A stretch of 64,000 nucleotides of DNA from Leguminivora glycinivorella. Its lineage: Eukaryota; Arthropoda; Insecta; Lepidoptera; Tortricidae. The translations under genes were made by a program, and so were the position numbers. Below, one piece after another: positions 43,601 to 58,600 of this stretch. Location: assembly GCF_023078275.1 (NCBI RefSeq), contig NC_062977.1, positions 10,437,118-10,501,117 of the forward strand. The letters are read 5' to 3'. Below the pieces are notes generated by a model, which did no database searches, was not told the DNA's origin, and saw only the letters and a list, made by a program, of their open reading frames with translations. Numbering within the stretch: position 1 is the stretch's first letter; each line of letters starts with the position of its first letter.

Positions 43601-46600
43601 TGCCTTTCAGATTTGAGGAGTTCCCTCGATTTCTCCAGGATCCCATCATCAGAACTGGGTTCTGAGAAAAATGGGACCAATCTGTGTGCATATACATTCA
43701 ATCAAAAGAAAATTTTTCAAGATCGGTCCAGTAACGACGGAGATATCGAGGAACAAACATTAAAAAAAAATACAGACGAATTGAAAACCCATTCCTTTGA
43801 GATTTGGAAGGCGGTTAAAAAATAAGTTTACTTAACCTTGTCTGCTGATCATAAAAACATTTTTTTTTATACCATTCTGTCATTAGTAATTAACTAATTA
43901 GGGTAGGTGCGACACAGGAAAGAAGTGCTTTGTGGCATCCCACGACACAAAATTAACCAACCCGACAGACAAAAATTTCGCACCGACATCGCCTACGCGA
44001 AAACGAAACTATGATTGATTCAATAATTATATTTGGTACCCACACGATCCATCATACTCGCTGCCTTGGCCTACTTCGTGCGAATATTTAGTAAACACAG
44101 CTTTGTTATTAAGATTTGATAGTGAGTGATATTTCTCTGTACAAGCTTTTGCCACTTTTATCAGATTACACAGATGGCAAAGTTCCAACCGGGCACATGA
44201 ACAATTGGCAAAAACTTTACATCTTAAACATCTTGCAATAACTTAAAACTATCTCATGCTACCTAGATAAAAAACATATTGGTCTAGACTTTGGAAAATC
44301 ATGTTTCATTCATGTTCCCTGGCCTACAGAACTGGTAACTATTTTGAAAATTCCGCATTAGCGGCTAAATATTTTTGTGTCCCGTCTTTATCCAATCGCA
44401 GGAATTACTTAGATGTAATGTTTTTGTTTAAAATTCTTAGAGGTGCTATTAATAGTCCAGATCTCCTGAAGTTAGTGAACTTTGGTTGTCCGCGTCTCCC
44501 CTTGCGGCCTAGACCTTTATTCCATGTTAGTTTTTCTCGTAAGAACTATGCTAAGCATACTTTTTTCAGACGAGTTCCCAGTTTATATAATAAACTTTTA
44601 TTCGATATTGATCCCTTTAATAATTCGTTATCTAGTTTAAAATTGCAAGTGAGACGTAAACTTTTTAAATAACTTTATTATAGTAAACAATAGGTATTCC
44701 TTGATGTCTGTATTTATTGATGCTTTTTGAATCGTAATTGTATGTGTTGCATTTCTTTTTTGAACTACGTTGTATTTATTATACTATGTACTACGCTGTT
44801 TTATAACTGCATACCTACTGTTTTAAGTTAACTTCATATGTATTTTATGAACCTCCAGGTCTGTTTGTATTACTTTCAGTTTTTTGTAGGTACTCTATGT
44901 ACTATACCTATGTATGATGTATATTACGACTGTTTGTGTTCTAAATAAATTAAATTAAAAAAAAAAAATGTTTAGGTAATGTGTAGTAAATTATAGTTCG
45001 AAGTAATCGAACAATATAATTCGTTCACATCGAAAATCCTCAATATTAAGAGAACGCTAATTAGCTAATTACTTAGTGACAAGTCAATATGCTGTGGACG
45101 AAAATTAGAAATTACAATTCCATTCCACCTATGAACTTTTTTCAATATCAGCATTAAACGAGAGATCGACTTCAAAAGAGCCCCAAATTAATTAAAATAT
45201 CTACGTAATCAAGTCATTACTTCTCGCCCTATAAAATCAAATTAGTCATCAAAGGGACGAAGCATCCAAGATAAACAACTAAAAATGGGGACTGTTATTT
45301 TACGGCTTTCAGCATCAATGGGTCCGGAGGTCTATTGACATACAATAACTCTCAATCATTGTAAGCGTTAAGTTATACAAGGACGCCGGTGTTTATTCAA
45401 CAGGCTGGAGGGAGTGGGGGTCGGTGCGCGAGCGCGCTGACTTGTTCGTACTGTGGGCTCAGCGCCGATCGATCCGCCGCCCTTGGCCGAGCACCCTGAC
45501 AGTTCCGAGGACGTCGTTCGCTGCAATCTTACGTAACCACAACACCCTATCCCGCACGTGTGACTTTTGAAGGACCTCTGCGGATTCAAGGTTTTTCCGC
45601 TTTCCACGATGCCGAGGCCGCGGCATTAGAAGAGAAGACCGCTATAATTCGACTGCTATAATTTTTCAATAAAGTCGATTATTACATCGTTTTTAGGGTT
45701 TCGTAGTCAACTAGGAACCCTTATAGTTTCGCCATGTCCGTCTGTCTGTCTGTCTATCTGTCCGTCCGTCCGTCCGTCCGTCCGTCCGCGGATAATCTCA
45801 GTGACCGTTAGGACTAGAAAGCTGAAATTTGGTACCAATATGTATATCAATCACGCCGACAAAGTGCAAAAATAATAAGTGGAAAAAAATGTTTTATTAG
45901 GGTACCCCCCCTACACGTAAAGTGGGGAGTTTTTTTTTTCATTTCAACCCTAACGTGTGATATATTGTTGGATAGGTATAGGTATTTAAAAATTAATAGG
46001 GGTTTACTAAAATCATTTTTTGATAATTCTCATAATTTCGGAAATAATCGCTCCTAAAGTAAAAAAAATGTGTCCCCCCCCCTCTAACTTTTGAACCATA
46101 AGTTTAAAAATATGAAAAAAATCACAAAAGTAGAAATTTATAAAGACTTTCTAGGAAAATGATTTTGAACTTGATAGGTTGAACAGTTTTTGAGAAAAAT
46201 ACGGGAAACTACGGAACCCTACACTGAGCGTGGCCCGAGACGCTCTTGGCCGGTTTTTTTAACAACTAAATATGTGTAAATATTTACTATGATAACAAAA
46301 CGTTAAGGTTTGTTGACTCTTAGGTGTTGAAACTAAAAACGATTTGTTTACCAGAAACATAAATTTTAGTCGTGTTAATTACATAATATTAGTTAGACGG
46401 CGACTCGAAGAGTGATCGGTGATGTAATTTGGCAGAAATGCGGACGACGCGAAGGACCTGTCGCCAGTAGTAGGTAGTCCAGTAATAGACGCAATGTCAA
46501 GAGTACGGTACACTAGATGGAACATCTGCACACATTCCACTAGCAACGAGCGTGAACCCGGGACAGTTATTCATATAGTTACCGAGCGCATAATCTCAAG

Positions 46601-49600
46601 CACCATTAAAAGTGTCAACTTTGGAAACTCAGAATTCTTGCGGATCTGAAGATCAATAATGTTATTGTGGTTTGCCAAATACGATTTTTTCGGGAATCAT
46701 ATGGCACGAGTCACGAGCTCGTTAAATACATCTCCAGTGACAAGCGTAGAAAACATCAATGACGCGACATCTCGTCTTCTTAATAAACACTCTAATTTAA
46801 AGACGAAAAAAGTAACTCTCTGTAAACGCTTAGAGCGATGAAATAAGAAATGATAGACTTATATCGCAAGAAATATCTACCCTTTTAAGTATTCCATGCT
46901 ATGCTATCAGCGTCTCTGGGGAAATTAACAACCATGTAATGCAAGTGCTCATAATTATATTTATTATGCTCTTACTCACACAAGAATTTTCAAATGACCG
47001 TGTTAAACACTCTTTTCATGCGCAATGTACCAAATAACAGCATAAAGAGTTAAATAATTTATGAAAAAGTTATGTGAATGTTTCAGGGGGAAGATAAATT
47101 GGTCTAATGGATTAAATTGGGTCGCGTTAACGCGAAACCGAGAGATTCTTTCACGAGAATGACGTGGATAAGAAACATTCGTGACATAAACGCAGCTCGC
47201 ACGTGGGCGGGCGACGATGCCCGGTAAACTTAGACATTACGGATGATTATGTTACGTCTATGTTTATTGAACTACGCAAATGTTTAACCACTGTTTTACA
47301 AATTATTGGAATTAAATTAATATAGTAAGGCCAAAGGTAAGCGGTATGCAACATTTCGTTATAATAGATCCCAGGTTTTAAGGTTAGGTACCATCCTGTC
47401 CTTTACCTCTACATTTAGGTAGGTAACGGTACATACTTTTGATGACTGGTAACTATTTATATTATTGTATAATACCTCTGTAATATGTGAGTAGTGATAT
47501 TTTACTCAGCTTAAGTGTTAGAAGTACTGTTATGTAGATGTGCTATTACTGATTTTCTCAATATTATGTGACTTAGCAGGGGTTCCTAGCAACATAAGGA
47601 TGCTGTTTACGTTTAGATTCTCGCTTTTACTGTTCCTACATTTCAAATCAAAACAATAACGTACTACTATATTTTATAAATAGCACTAGCCCTGTGTACC
47701 TAACGTAACGTGACTCAGTACCACGTCGCCACATCTAATTTTAAAATGACCGATATTTTAAAAGAACTATAACTCAGTGCCGACCTATTTATCTGGACAT
47801 TGAAATGCACAGTATAGTAAGAGAACACGTCAGTAACTCAGTACCAAACAAGTGTTTTAAACCAAATACACAGACATATATAGCAGTAAATAATGTGATT
47901 GTGTGTGAACTTGTAATGTGATTCAATGCAGATTGCCAAGACCTAACTTTCCCAAACTCACTTAGAACTTGGCATTCGTAACGAGGAAATAAATTAGGTT
48001 CTTTTCTACTTGAGAGATTTCTTTTAGCAGACGTGCAAATAATTGAACGACAGCTGTTTCATTCCCATTGTTCGGGTAATGAAATCGTTTTTCTCGTTTA
48101 AAATGAGAAATCTGCAAATTTAGGTACAGGCACTTTACGCTTTATAACAACAATATTAGAAAAGAGAGTACTGAAAAACAATGTTTTCATGTGAGTGCAA
48201 CAACGTGAACAGCTTCCTTCTGCAAAAATATGTAGATACTTGTATTAAATAGCATATAATATAATTTATTAGGTTCATTTGTAAATAAAAAAAAACCGGC
48301 CAAGAGCGTGTCGGGCCACGCTCAGTGTAGGGTTCCGTAGTTTTCCGTATTTTTCTCAAAAACTACAAAACCTATCAAGTTCAAACCAATTTTCCTAGAA
48401 AGTCTTTATAAAGTTCTTCTTTTGTGATTTTTTTCATATTTTTTAAACATATGGTTCAAAAGTTAGAGGGGGGGGGACGCACTTTTTTTTCCTTTAGGAG
48501 CGATTATTTCCGAAAATATAAATATTATCAAAAAACGATCTTAGCAAACCCTTATTCATTTTTAAATACCTATCCAACAATACATCACACGTTAGGGTTG
48601 GAATGAAAAAAAAATTTAGCCCCCACTTTACATGTAGGGGGGGTACCCTAATAAAACATTTTTTTCCATTTTTTATTTTTGCACTTTGTCGGCGTGATTC
48701 ATATACATATTAGTACCAAATTATAGATTTCTAGTGCTAACGGTTACTGAGATTATCCGCGGACGGACGGACGGACGGACGGACGGACAGACAGACATGG
48801 CGAAACTATAAGGGTTCCTAGTTGACTACGGAACCCTAAAAAGAAGTAAAATGCCCACGAAAACTTCAGAAACTTTTGACGTTAACAGTTACTCCATCCA
48901 AAAATGAACTGTCATATTAGGGAGCAACGCTGGCCGCGTCAAGTACTAAGTACTGGTATAGTGTCCCGTGTTAACGCTCAATCAGCCTCGCTCATTATAG
49001 ACAAACATCTACAGCTTCTCAAGTGCAATCGCTCAGATAGATGCTTGTTGAAAGTGGAACGGTTTGACATTAGGAACAAAAAAATGTCGAGAACCCTTCT
49101 TCCGCGATCAGCCGGTGCGGAGTGCGGAAGACAAGCGCGGCGGCAGGTCAAGGGCGGCGCGCGGCCGCGGCCGTCACTCGCTGCCAGAGGAAACGGGCCT
49201 TTTCACCCAACTCACACTAATCCAGCATTCTCAGCCGCTTTCATGAAGGACAAACGGGCTTCAAATGGGATGCGGCCTCGGATAATAAGCTAAATTCTCG
49301 TCGTGTTTGAAATATTATTGTAATGTGTTTTGGATTGCGAAATTGTGAATGTTATGTTAGTAGGTACCTACTTAAATTCCTGTGGCATGTTTCTACCTAT
49401 TTAGTTAAATGAATGTTTCACAGGCTAACCAGCATTAACAAAGATGAATTAAAATTACGCTTTCGTAAATATGTCGAGAATAATCGAATTCCGCGGATTG
49501 TTTATTACCAACAGTTATATTTCGGTGCGAATTGCTTACAGAACAAAGTACCTGACAGAACTAACACTGGAAACAATCCAAATGAGCTTTAGATCTTAGT

Positions 49601-52600
49601 ACTTGTAAAGTAAAATGCCAGCACTCAGTTAACAGCGGTACATACCTATGTAAACAGTATGTAGTACTATCAAGTGAAGAGAAACATAGACTCACGCGCA
49701 GTTTACCTAGCCGTCATCTACTGCGGTCCATTGCAGTTCATCTTATCAGCAGGGCCAGCACGTCATTCTTATGTCATTAATACAAATAGAAGAAGACGTG
49801 TCATTTTATGATCTATCTATGTCGCGGCGAGACAGGTACTGTTTCGGCAATCATGTGCTTCTTCAGACACTAGGTACTAATTTATTCTTTATTCCATCAT
49901 GATGGATATATTTTTTAAATATTACTCAAATTTAAAATTTTCAAATTCCCGCTCGGAAATAAAGCTAGCAGCGCGATTTCACGGAATGTGGTGATTGACA
50001 TTCAGGAGAGCAATTAAATGGCGGTTTGCACGACGCCGCACTCTCGGCACATACTTGCGCGAGGCCACGCGACGGCGCCTTCTGCTGTTATTTATCGGCG
50101 TACGCGCCGATATGTTACAACCCAGTAACTGGAATTCACTTCATGCGCACCAATACAAAAACTTTGTGAACCTTACTTATTTTAGTCAAGTGAGTTTTAG
50201 TTCCTAAAACGGGCCGACTGTAACAGTGCAATACGATGTGATCTGTCACTTAAAAGGTGGTTGAAGAAATGTTATTTTTTACACTGACTGTTTAGTATAG
50301 TATCGGTGTAACATCTTATTAAAATCGGGCTAACATAAACATTTACGATGTGAAAAAAAAACAGAGCGGGTCTATTATATGTGGGTCGTGCCATCAACTC
50401 GTTAATTCTTGGCAAGGGATTAGAATAATACTCTAACTGGTAATCCTCATCACATCGATTGGCAAATCCGCCTTCGTCGAACGGATACTGTAGATAATCT
50501 CGGTACATGTAGGTAGGTAATAATTATGCGTGACAGCTCACACTTGATCCCTGGAGACAAGTACTCGTTAAGTATTAGAAATAACGTAAGTCGGAGCACG
50601 TAATATCTTAACATAAATCCGTCTTTCTTTCAACTCATCTCCTTTACGGTAGATTTACGAAAACGTTATTGGAAGAAAATTTTGTGAAATGTAATGTTAC
50701 GCTCTGCGTACCTCAATCCTAAAGCAAGGGTCAACTTGACCATCGTGATCGCTTTCTAAAAACCGAACAATAACTAAATACCTAGTGGCTTTTGTTTTAG
50801 AAAGCTAAAAAAGAAATGTTACCACGTAAACGTCGCGTTCACTTTTGTCTCAAAAAACAGCTTTTGTTGCAATCTACATTTTCCAGCATTTCTCGCGATA
50901 TCACGCAACACCTAACAATTTGGAATCGCAGTTATTTATTTCTACCTCGTGCTTTTTTCAACTGTCGCATTGCAGTCATACGAAACAAGACTGCATATAC
51001 GATTCTGATACTAATATTGTATTATTAGCAGTAGTAGTAGTAGTAATAAACTCTTTATTGTACAATTAATAACAAAAAACACAGTAATTACAGTAAAGAA
51101 CAGTACAAAGGCGAACTTATCCCTTTGAGGGATTTCTTCCAGTTAACCTTTGAGTGAATGAGATGTTTCCATATAAATTAATGTTTACAAAAGCTACAAA
51201 AAACAGTTTTCCCCGAAAGGTTAACGTTTACAATAGCATTAAAATTCACGAGGCTGTGGGTTACTGTCCTTTCTTTCCATGAGTGCTCTTAGTTATTTAA
51301 TATTTATGACGTCTCTCGAATTACTTACTATAGTTTTAGAGCCAGTTGCATCAACCACATTTGACAGACACATCATCGTCACGCAGCAGAGGTCTATGAA
51401 ACTTCCCATACAATAAAATTTTACGAATGCTTTGACGGTGACAGACGGTTTGGTGCAACCGGCCCTTATTATTTAAGAGGATATCAAGAAAATATATTTA
51501 AATACAAGATTATAAAGGATAAGTAGTTATCATAGAAAAGTAAGCAACAACAAGCTCGTTAAAAAGGCAATTTATCTCAAAAAAACTTTTAAAATACTTA
51601 TTTTTAATTTTTGAACTTGGTATCACAGTCCCCGTGTCACGGATGAGCGCGTGTAACCTGCAGTCCCCAGCCTAGCCCAGATTTTCATACTATCGATTAC
51701 TTTTTATCTCAGAATCACATTTGATACAAGCTCGATTTCGCTATCATTATTTTGTGCTTTGCTGCAATTGGTATTGTCGTCTTAAGTGCTCCTGCAAGAA
51801 TACATGCATGTTTATTGTTTACTTAGCATGTCATCGTCAAAAGTACAAAAATAAATATTTTGTAAATAATAAGGGATATTTTGGAAATCTTGATTCGTTG
51901 TATTGAGAGTTGAGACTCAAGACTTCTCGTAATTTTCTCTCTTGCTTAGCTGTTTGATGTTTGTGCCAGTTGTTTACCAGGGACATAACGTAGGTAGATA
52001 CCCATAAGGTATGCCCATTGGTAGAGATAATTTGATATTAAACATTATAACCACAAAATTAAAATTTTGAAAAAACCCCCGACCGCGACATAGTGGACCG
52101 ATTTTTATGAAACATGGCTAAGAAAAGAACACTCCCGACTAACTCAGCTTTCAAACAAAAAAAACTAAATCGAAATCGGTTCATCCGTTCGGGAGCTACG
52201 ATGCCACAGACAGACACACACACAGACAGACAGACAGACAAACAAACAGACAGACAGACAGACAGACACGTCAAACTTATAACACCCCATCGTTTTTGCG
52301 TCGGGGATTAAAAACCAAGATTTAGAGGACAAACTGGACATAGTTATATCGAGAAATAAAATGAACATCATTGTACGAAATCCTATTAAAAAAAAACCTA
52401 ATGTTCACATTTCACATAGTCTTATTGTGAGGCGATTTACGAGTAGGTCCTTATGTAGAATATGTACATATGCCAAATTTGTGTACTTCAAAAAATGCCA
52501 TATAAATTTAATCATTTACCTACGATGAATTTTGCTTCTAGTGTTTTACTAATAATCTTTTCAATTTAAGATTAGCAGTTAAGCTCATAAATGCATGTAC

Positions 52601-55600
52601 GTTTCTTAGAAATAACCAGATAAAATTTTAATATTTTTTTTTACTAATAAAATTTTTGCAAAATATTTTTGAGCTCTTTGTTAAAAAAAAGTTGAATTGA
52701 GTATAATAATTTATTAATGATTGTATAATATCACATACGAAATGAGTTTTGCGTGACTTTAATTATCGTTACTGCCATGTAATTTTAATTCCTAGGAATA
52801 CCAAACTGCTTTATTTGTTTATAAAAACAGCCAAATATTCGCTAAATTTTAAATATTCTTTAAGGTCGTAGTTATCATTGAAATTTCCAACACAATGGAA
52901 TACCTAAATAAATAATATTCAAATCGCAAGGTCTACCCTTGCCGGAGCAGCTAACAACTTTCGGACCAACCCTGATATCTCATGTATTCATTTCAGCCGT
53001 TATTGATTAAAGGAAACTTGTAAATTTATAAACTAGTGTCATTGTAAAAGGCAGCCATGGTCAAGTATCGCCATAGTGATGATGGGAGCGTGACATTGAC
53101 ATTGCCGGCGCGTCGGCCGGCGAACGCCCGGCAAGCGCGTGCGATAACAGCTTGTCAAACTGCTTGTTGCTGCTGTCAGAAACCTACGTAGCATGCCGAT
53201 GTTAAATGTAAGCAAAGATGAGTGATAGAGTAGAGGCAGTTTCAGTCAGCCGGTGAGTGATAAGGCGGATGGCTGTTATCGGTACCGTTGCGAGTAAAGA
53301 GCGCGAGGTTCGCGCATTGCCTGGGGACGGGCGACTTGCGGCGCATGTAGTAGTGGTCGTGCCGTTGCGGCGGCGGCGGAGGCACGAAGGGCGGCGGCGG
53401 CGGCAGGCGCGCGGGCCTCCGCCTCGCGCCGCCCGCGAAGGCGTCCATGGCGGCGAGCGTGCCGACGTCGCTCATCGTCGCGGCGTCGCGGCGCGCTCGC
53501 GGCTGGAAGACTGAACTGAACGCTGCGCCCGCACGATCGTTACCCTGCCGCCCCCCGCCCTCACGCCGGCACCGCGCGCGCCCTTCGATCGCCGCCCGCC
53601 CTCAGCGCTGCCGGCCGCCCGCCCACGCGCTGACTCGCTTTGTTGTGAATTTTTAATTTATCGCCATTCATTTGGTGCTAGAGAAAGAATCAACAGCACG
53701 ATATCTTCAGGTTCAACGACCGCATGAGATTAATCAGACTGTTGAAAAATAAACAATTACGTTAAACAAATTGCTTGTATTATTCAAAATCAACACGAAT
53801 GTTTTATGAAAAAATACATTCACATTTCTAATTAACTACACTATTAATATTTATGTCAGTATTGCCATATTTTATCGTTGCAAAATACCGACTATGAAAC
53901 GTTGTTCCCAGACAGTTATCCTGCTAAAATATGCAAACGAACTTTTGAAAGTGTCATAACTTTATTGTTCATAGTCATTAGTAATCCACCTCTGTGGATA
54001 TAACTTGGTGTTATTGTTCACGCACTATCAACCAACTTTTATTTTACTGTACAATTCAGAAGTACACGTATTAGAGGTAAATTAGTAATGCAGGTATTGT
54101 AGGTATTAAATTAATTTCCATAGGAATGTACCTCATGCACCCCCGTGCATTCTTCACTTTAAGGGTTTCTGTTTGGTGCGTTTATTTTCGTAGACGTCTT
54201 GATCAGTGGGCAGTGGCTCTACCTTTTAAACTAGATATAGATACAGATACTATAGATATAGATACCTATGCTAGTCGACGATACTTTCGACTTCTACTTT
54301 TAATATAAGATTTTTAATAGAATTAAGTATTTCCAATGACGAAGCAATGATGTTACGGATCTTATGTAAATACGCATTTTTTTGCCTTTCCCCACCTTAA
54401 AAAAACTTCATACTGCAAATGAGTTCAATTTAAATAACGAATACAACGATAACGCGGGGGTGTACAAAACTGCTGCAATTGCAAACTCCCACGTCCATGC
54501 AGACGCAGCTGCGCTCATTTAGTATAGAGACCTGCACTGTGACGTCAAAGGAGTTTGTACAATTGTACAACAAATACATATACATACGTAAAGAAAATAT
54601 AATGAAGGTAAGCGTAATTATATTCCTTTTAAGGTAAGTATAAGGCGATTCATGAGAGAGACATGAATGGAAGGAACAAACCTTTTATTCTATGAGTGAC
54701 ACCTGCATCGATGTACAGTCGTAACTGTCAAGAGCTACCATTTTATCGCGGTTATCCTGTTACACACATGCATATTTTCATTCACTCATTCGTCCCAGCA
54801 CGGTAAGTCGACCTGTAGGAGTCCGGATAGCACACCCTTTTTACCTCATCTACCTATCTCTAATCTGTGACTTTAACTAACTTATAGAATGGACCGAAAG
54901 AAAAAGAAGATTCAGAAAATAACCTAAAACTTAACATATCCTAAAAAAAAAAGTTCAATTAAGTCCCTAAAAGTAAGTATACAAATTGTAATGATTGGAT
55001 TATGCTAGTTCTTACAAAGTGCGAGATTAGGTACGAAGTAATGAAGGTAAAGCAATTTGGTAGTTTAATAATTAAAATTTTCCGTAGGTCTGTGTTCAAA
55101 CAACGACAATTAGCGTGGGTGGAAAATCTGCTGAAAAGCCTCTGAAATTAACTGAAATTTAATTTAGGGTGGTCAGACGTCACAAACAAAGACGTGTTTG
55201 GAAAAAAGCTTTAAGCATATTTTTGTGTGTGTATTAGGTTTGGGGCTGGATGAAATGTCAGTGTTTTTATTAAATAAAAGTATACTTCAATGGTGGGCAA
55301 AGTACAGCCCGCAGGCGAAGGGATTGTATCCGGCCCGCCACCGGCCCTTCAAAATAGTTTTTTTTTTGTATGAATAGGTAGACGTTTGACCACGATCACA
55401 CCTGATGGTAAGTGATGATGCGGTCTACGGTGGAGCACGCTTGCCTATGAGATACCTATTTACTCTTGTTTTTATTTGATAATATGTGATATGGCCAGAA
55501 CTGTAGTTAAAATGCATTTATTATGTAAATCTGGCCCGCCTCTAAAGTTCCTTCACATTTTGGCCCCCAATGAAAAAACTTTGCCCTCTTGGTTGTTTGT

Positions 55601-58600
55601 TTGTTTGTTCGTATACTTTCAAATTTTAAAGGTGCTCGTGTCAGGTTTTTTTGACAAATACTATAACGAAAATATCGAGTCTGAGAACCCTGTTTAGTTT
55701 GAGCTACGCTCATTGAACCATAATATGTAGCAATGAACTGTGACGTCAGAGGAGTTATTACAAATGTATCGCACATGGATTACTTCTTTATTATTCATGG
55801 CGAGCGGGTTGGCTAACGCTGAACTCGATGCGGCTATAGACGCAATATTAATGTATAATCCACGTCATGAATGGAAATGGCTTTCAAAGGAGCAGATTTA
55901 CAAAAGTGTAAGCTTATAAGAATAAATTTGAAGATGAAAGCGATCTTATGAAAATTACCAAAACTTTTTTTTTATATATATTGGTTTATTCTTTAGGTTT
56001 AGTATCATTATATACCTATATCTATTTGTGGTCTGGTCTCCTAATTCTAAGTCTCCATCAAAGAGAATGGAGTCATAGAGGCTTATGATCAATAGTACAT
56101 TACATCAGAGGCCGAGAAAATGAGGATTTCCGGCCAAGTGGGTATATACCGGATAGGGATACGAGGCCGGGAATCCGTTTTCACGCCGAGGCATGTATAG
56201 TGCTTTTCTCAAACATACAATGAAATAAATAAAAAATGCTCTAAAGGACAATATTTTATAAAAAAAAGTTACTTTGCAGGCCTAGGCCTGAAAAATAATA
56301 TGAAATCCCTTTACAGTCCTCTCGAGTTGTTGCGCCCAAAAAGTGATACTTCCCAGCCCATTTTAATGAACGTAAAGACAATATTTCATTGCATGTTTGA
56401 GAAAAGTATTTTTTTAGTCACAGCATCTTTGCTGCCATCTTTCGATACAGGATTAAACCTTATAGAACGTCGGTTAAGGAGTTTTATTATAGGCTAGGTA
56501 CCTATCTATCTTTGGTCTCCATACGGGAAATTTCGTTTAAACTTTACATAATCTACAAAAATATGACTGTACAGAAGTTCTGTAACAAAATTAATGTAAT
56601 GTTTACCCAATTTTTTCCTCACTAGGTGCTAACGCGTTTAAGAGCGCTATGACAAAAAAAGGCGATATATTGTAAAATGCACAATATTTATCGACAAAAT
56701 TGTACACTTTACTCATACTAAAAGACAGTGAAAGTACTTGTTTCAGTTAGAACATCTTATTAACTGTCGGTTAATTAAAAAACATATGGAAAAAAAAGCT
56801 TTTTCAATTAGTAATGATTGTTTTCCTGATGCTCGTTTAGGAAAAACCGCGTGAAGCACAGAATTCGGAGCTCTTATTATCTACAATTTGATAAGCTCAC
56901 TCTCATAAATGAGGTAAATTTAAGTTCCAAATATCTTGTACTTAAGGCCCATTAAACAATATTTATCATTTAATCCTTTGAAATTGAGAAATTGAAAGTA
57001 AAACGAACTCAATTTTGTCTTGAAAATACATTGAAACAAGTGATCATTTCTCCGAAAATCTACATATTATCGAAGTTATTTTAGTATATAAATAATCTGT
57101 ACAATCTGCTTAAATTGCTGTTATCCATTTGTCGTTATAATATTATATAATGAATTTTTGCCAATTTTTTGAAAACTAGCCTTCCTGTCGCTATTTGACC
57201 GGCGACGGACGCCTGCGATTTCAGTGCCGCGCCGGAGCTCGTATAGGTGAGACGTATGTCACTTCGCTCTCCGAGTTTTGATCGCAAACGTCGAGAATAT
57301 TTATCGTTGTGTGGGTCGGACGCCTTGTTTATACACGGGCTATCCTCGCATTGTGTGTGTGTAAACAGCGACCAACGAATTTGATCCTAGATCCGTAAAT
57401 ATTTGCTTTTGTAATATTTTGTTATGTTTGAATGTTAAAGTATTACAACGTTATGATGATAAATATGTAAAAATTACAATACGGTCAAGATGATAAGACA
57501 CATCAAGATGGTACTCGGGATCTGATGATGGAGCCAGAAGGTGGTCACCAGTACCAGTGAACCATGTAAGTAAACGACTTCGTGTTTAGGCTCGTTGGGT
57601 TCGTCTCAACAAGACCTTTGACAAGAGGTGGTACTCAGGGTCTGATGATGGAGCCAGATGGTGGTCACCAGTACCAATGAACCATATAACTAAACCCAGA
57701 GATGGGGAAATCGTAATCGATTCCGGATTACACGATTACTTGATTTTACTTTGTAATCCACTACTGGGTGTCAGATTACTTGTAATGTAATCAAGTGAAA
57801 CGGTAAATTACCATTACATGTAAAGGAATCACTAATCATCTATACAATAATTACTATTACCAATAATTCGGAATCATAGTCGATTCAAAATAACTGAAAT
57901 TATTGACTTGATTACTTTCAGATTACAAATATGTAGTACCTCAGATTGCTGACTGTCACTTTGACACAAAAGTCATCATGGCTGTCGTAAAATAGGTTTT
58001 AGGGGGTGCTGATTCCAAAATTAATGACCAATGTGGAATCTGACATTGCTGACTGTCACTTTGACACAAAAGTCGTCATGGGTGTCGTAAAATAGGTTTT
58101 AGGGGTGCTGATTCCAAAATTAATGACCAATGTTCAATCTGACGTTGCTGACTGTCACTCTGACACAAAAGTCGTCATGGGTGTCGTAAAATAGGTTTTA
58201 GGGTGTGCTGATTCCAAAATTAATGACCAATTTGGAATCTGACATTGCTGACTGTCACTTTGACACAAAAGTCGTCATGGGTGTCGTAAAATAGGTTTTA
58301 GGGGTGCTGATTCCAAAATTAATGACCAATGTGGAATCTGACATTGCTGACTGTCACTTTGACACAAAAGTCGTCATGGGTGTCGTAAAATAGGTTTTAG
58401 GGGTGCTGATTCCAAAATTAATGACCAATGTTCAATCTGACATTGCTGACTGTCACTTTGACACAAAAGTCGTCATGGGTGTCGTAAAATAGGTTTTAGG
58501 GGGTGCTGATTCCAAAATTAATGACCAATGTTCAATCTGACATTGCTGACTGTCACTTTGACACAAAAGTCGTCATGGGTGTCGTAAAATAGGTTTTAGG

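Noticed and set aside
43356..43825. Frames of 60-110 codons over the 121-bp repeats as a gene
   Set aside because: They are periodic translations of a non-coding tandem repeat inside a MITE-like element, with no conserved domain.
45368..45607. GC-rich block as another Phactr first exon
   Set aside because: The minus-strand frame has no ATG and no donor in the needed phase. It remains an unexplained GC patch.
48904..49293. 129-codon plus-strand frame as a gene
   Set aside because: No domain, no splice context, and the open frame depends on a local GC-rich patch. It could hold an untranslated exon, but nothing supports that.
52059..52371. Ser/Cys/Val repeat frames near 52.2 kb
   Set aside because: They are translations of the (CAGA)n microsatellite inside a common interspersed repeat.
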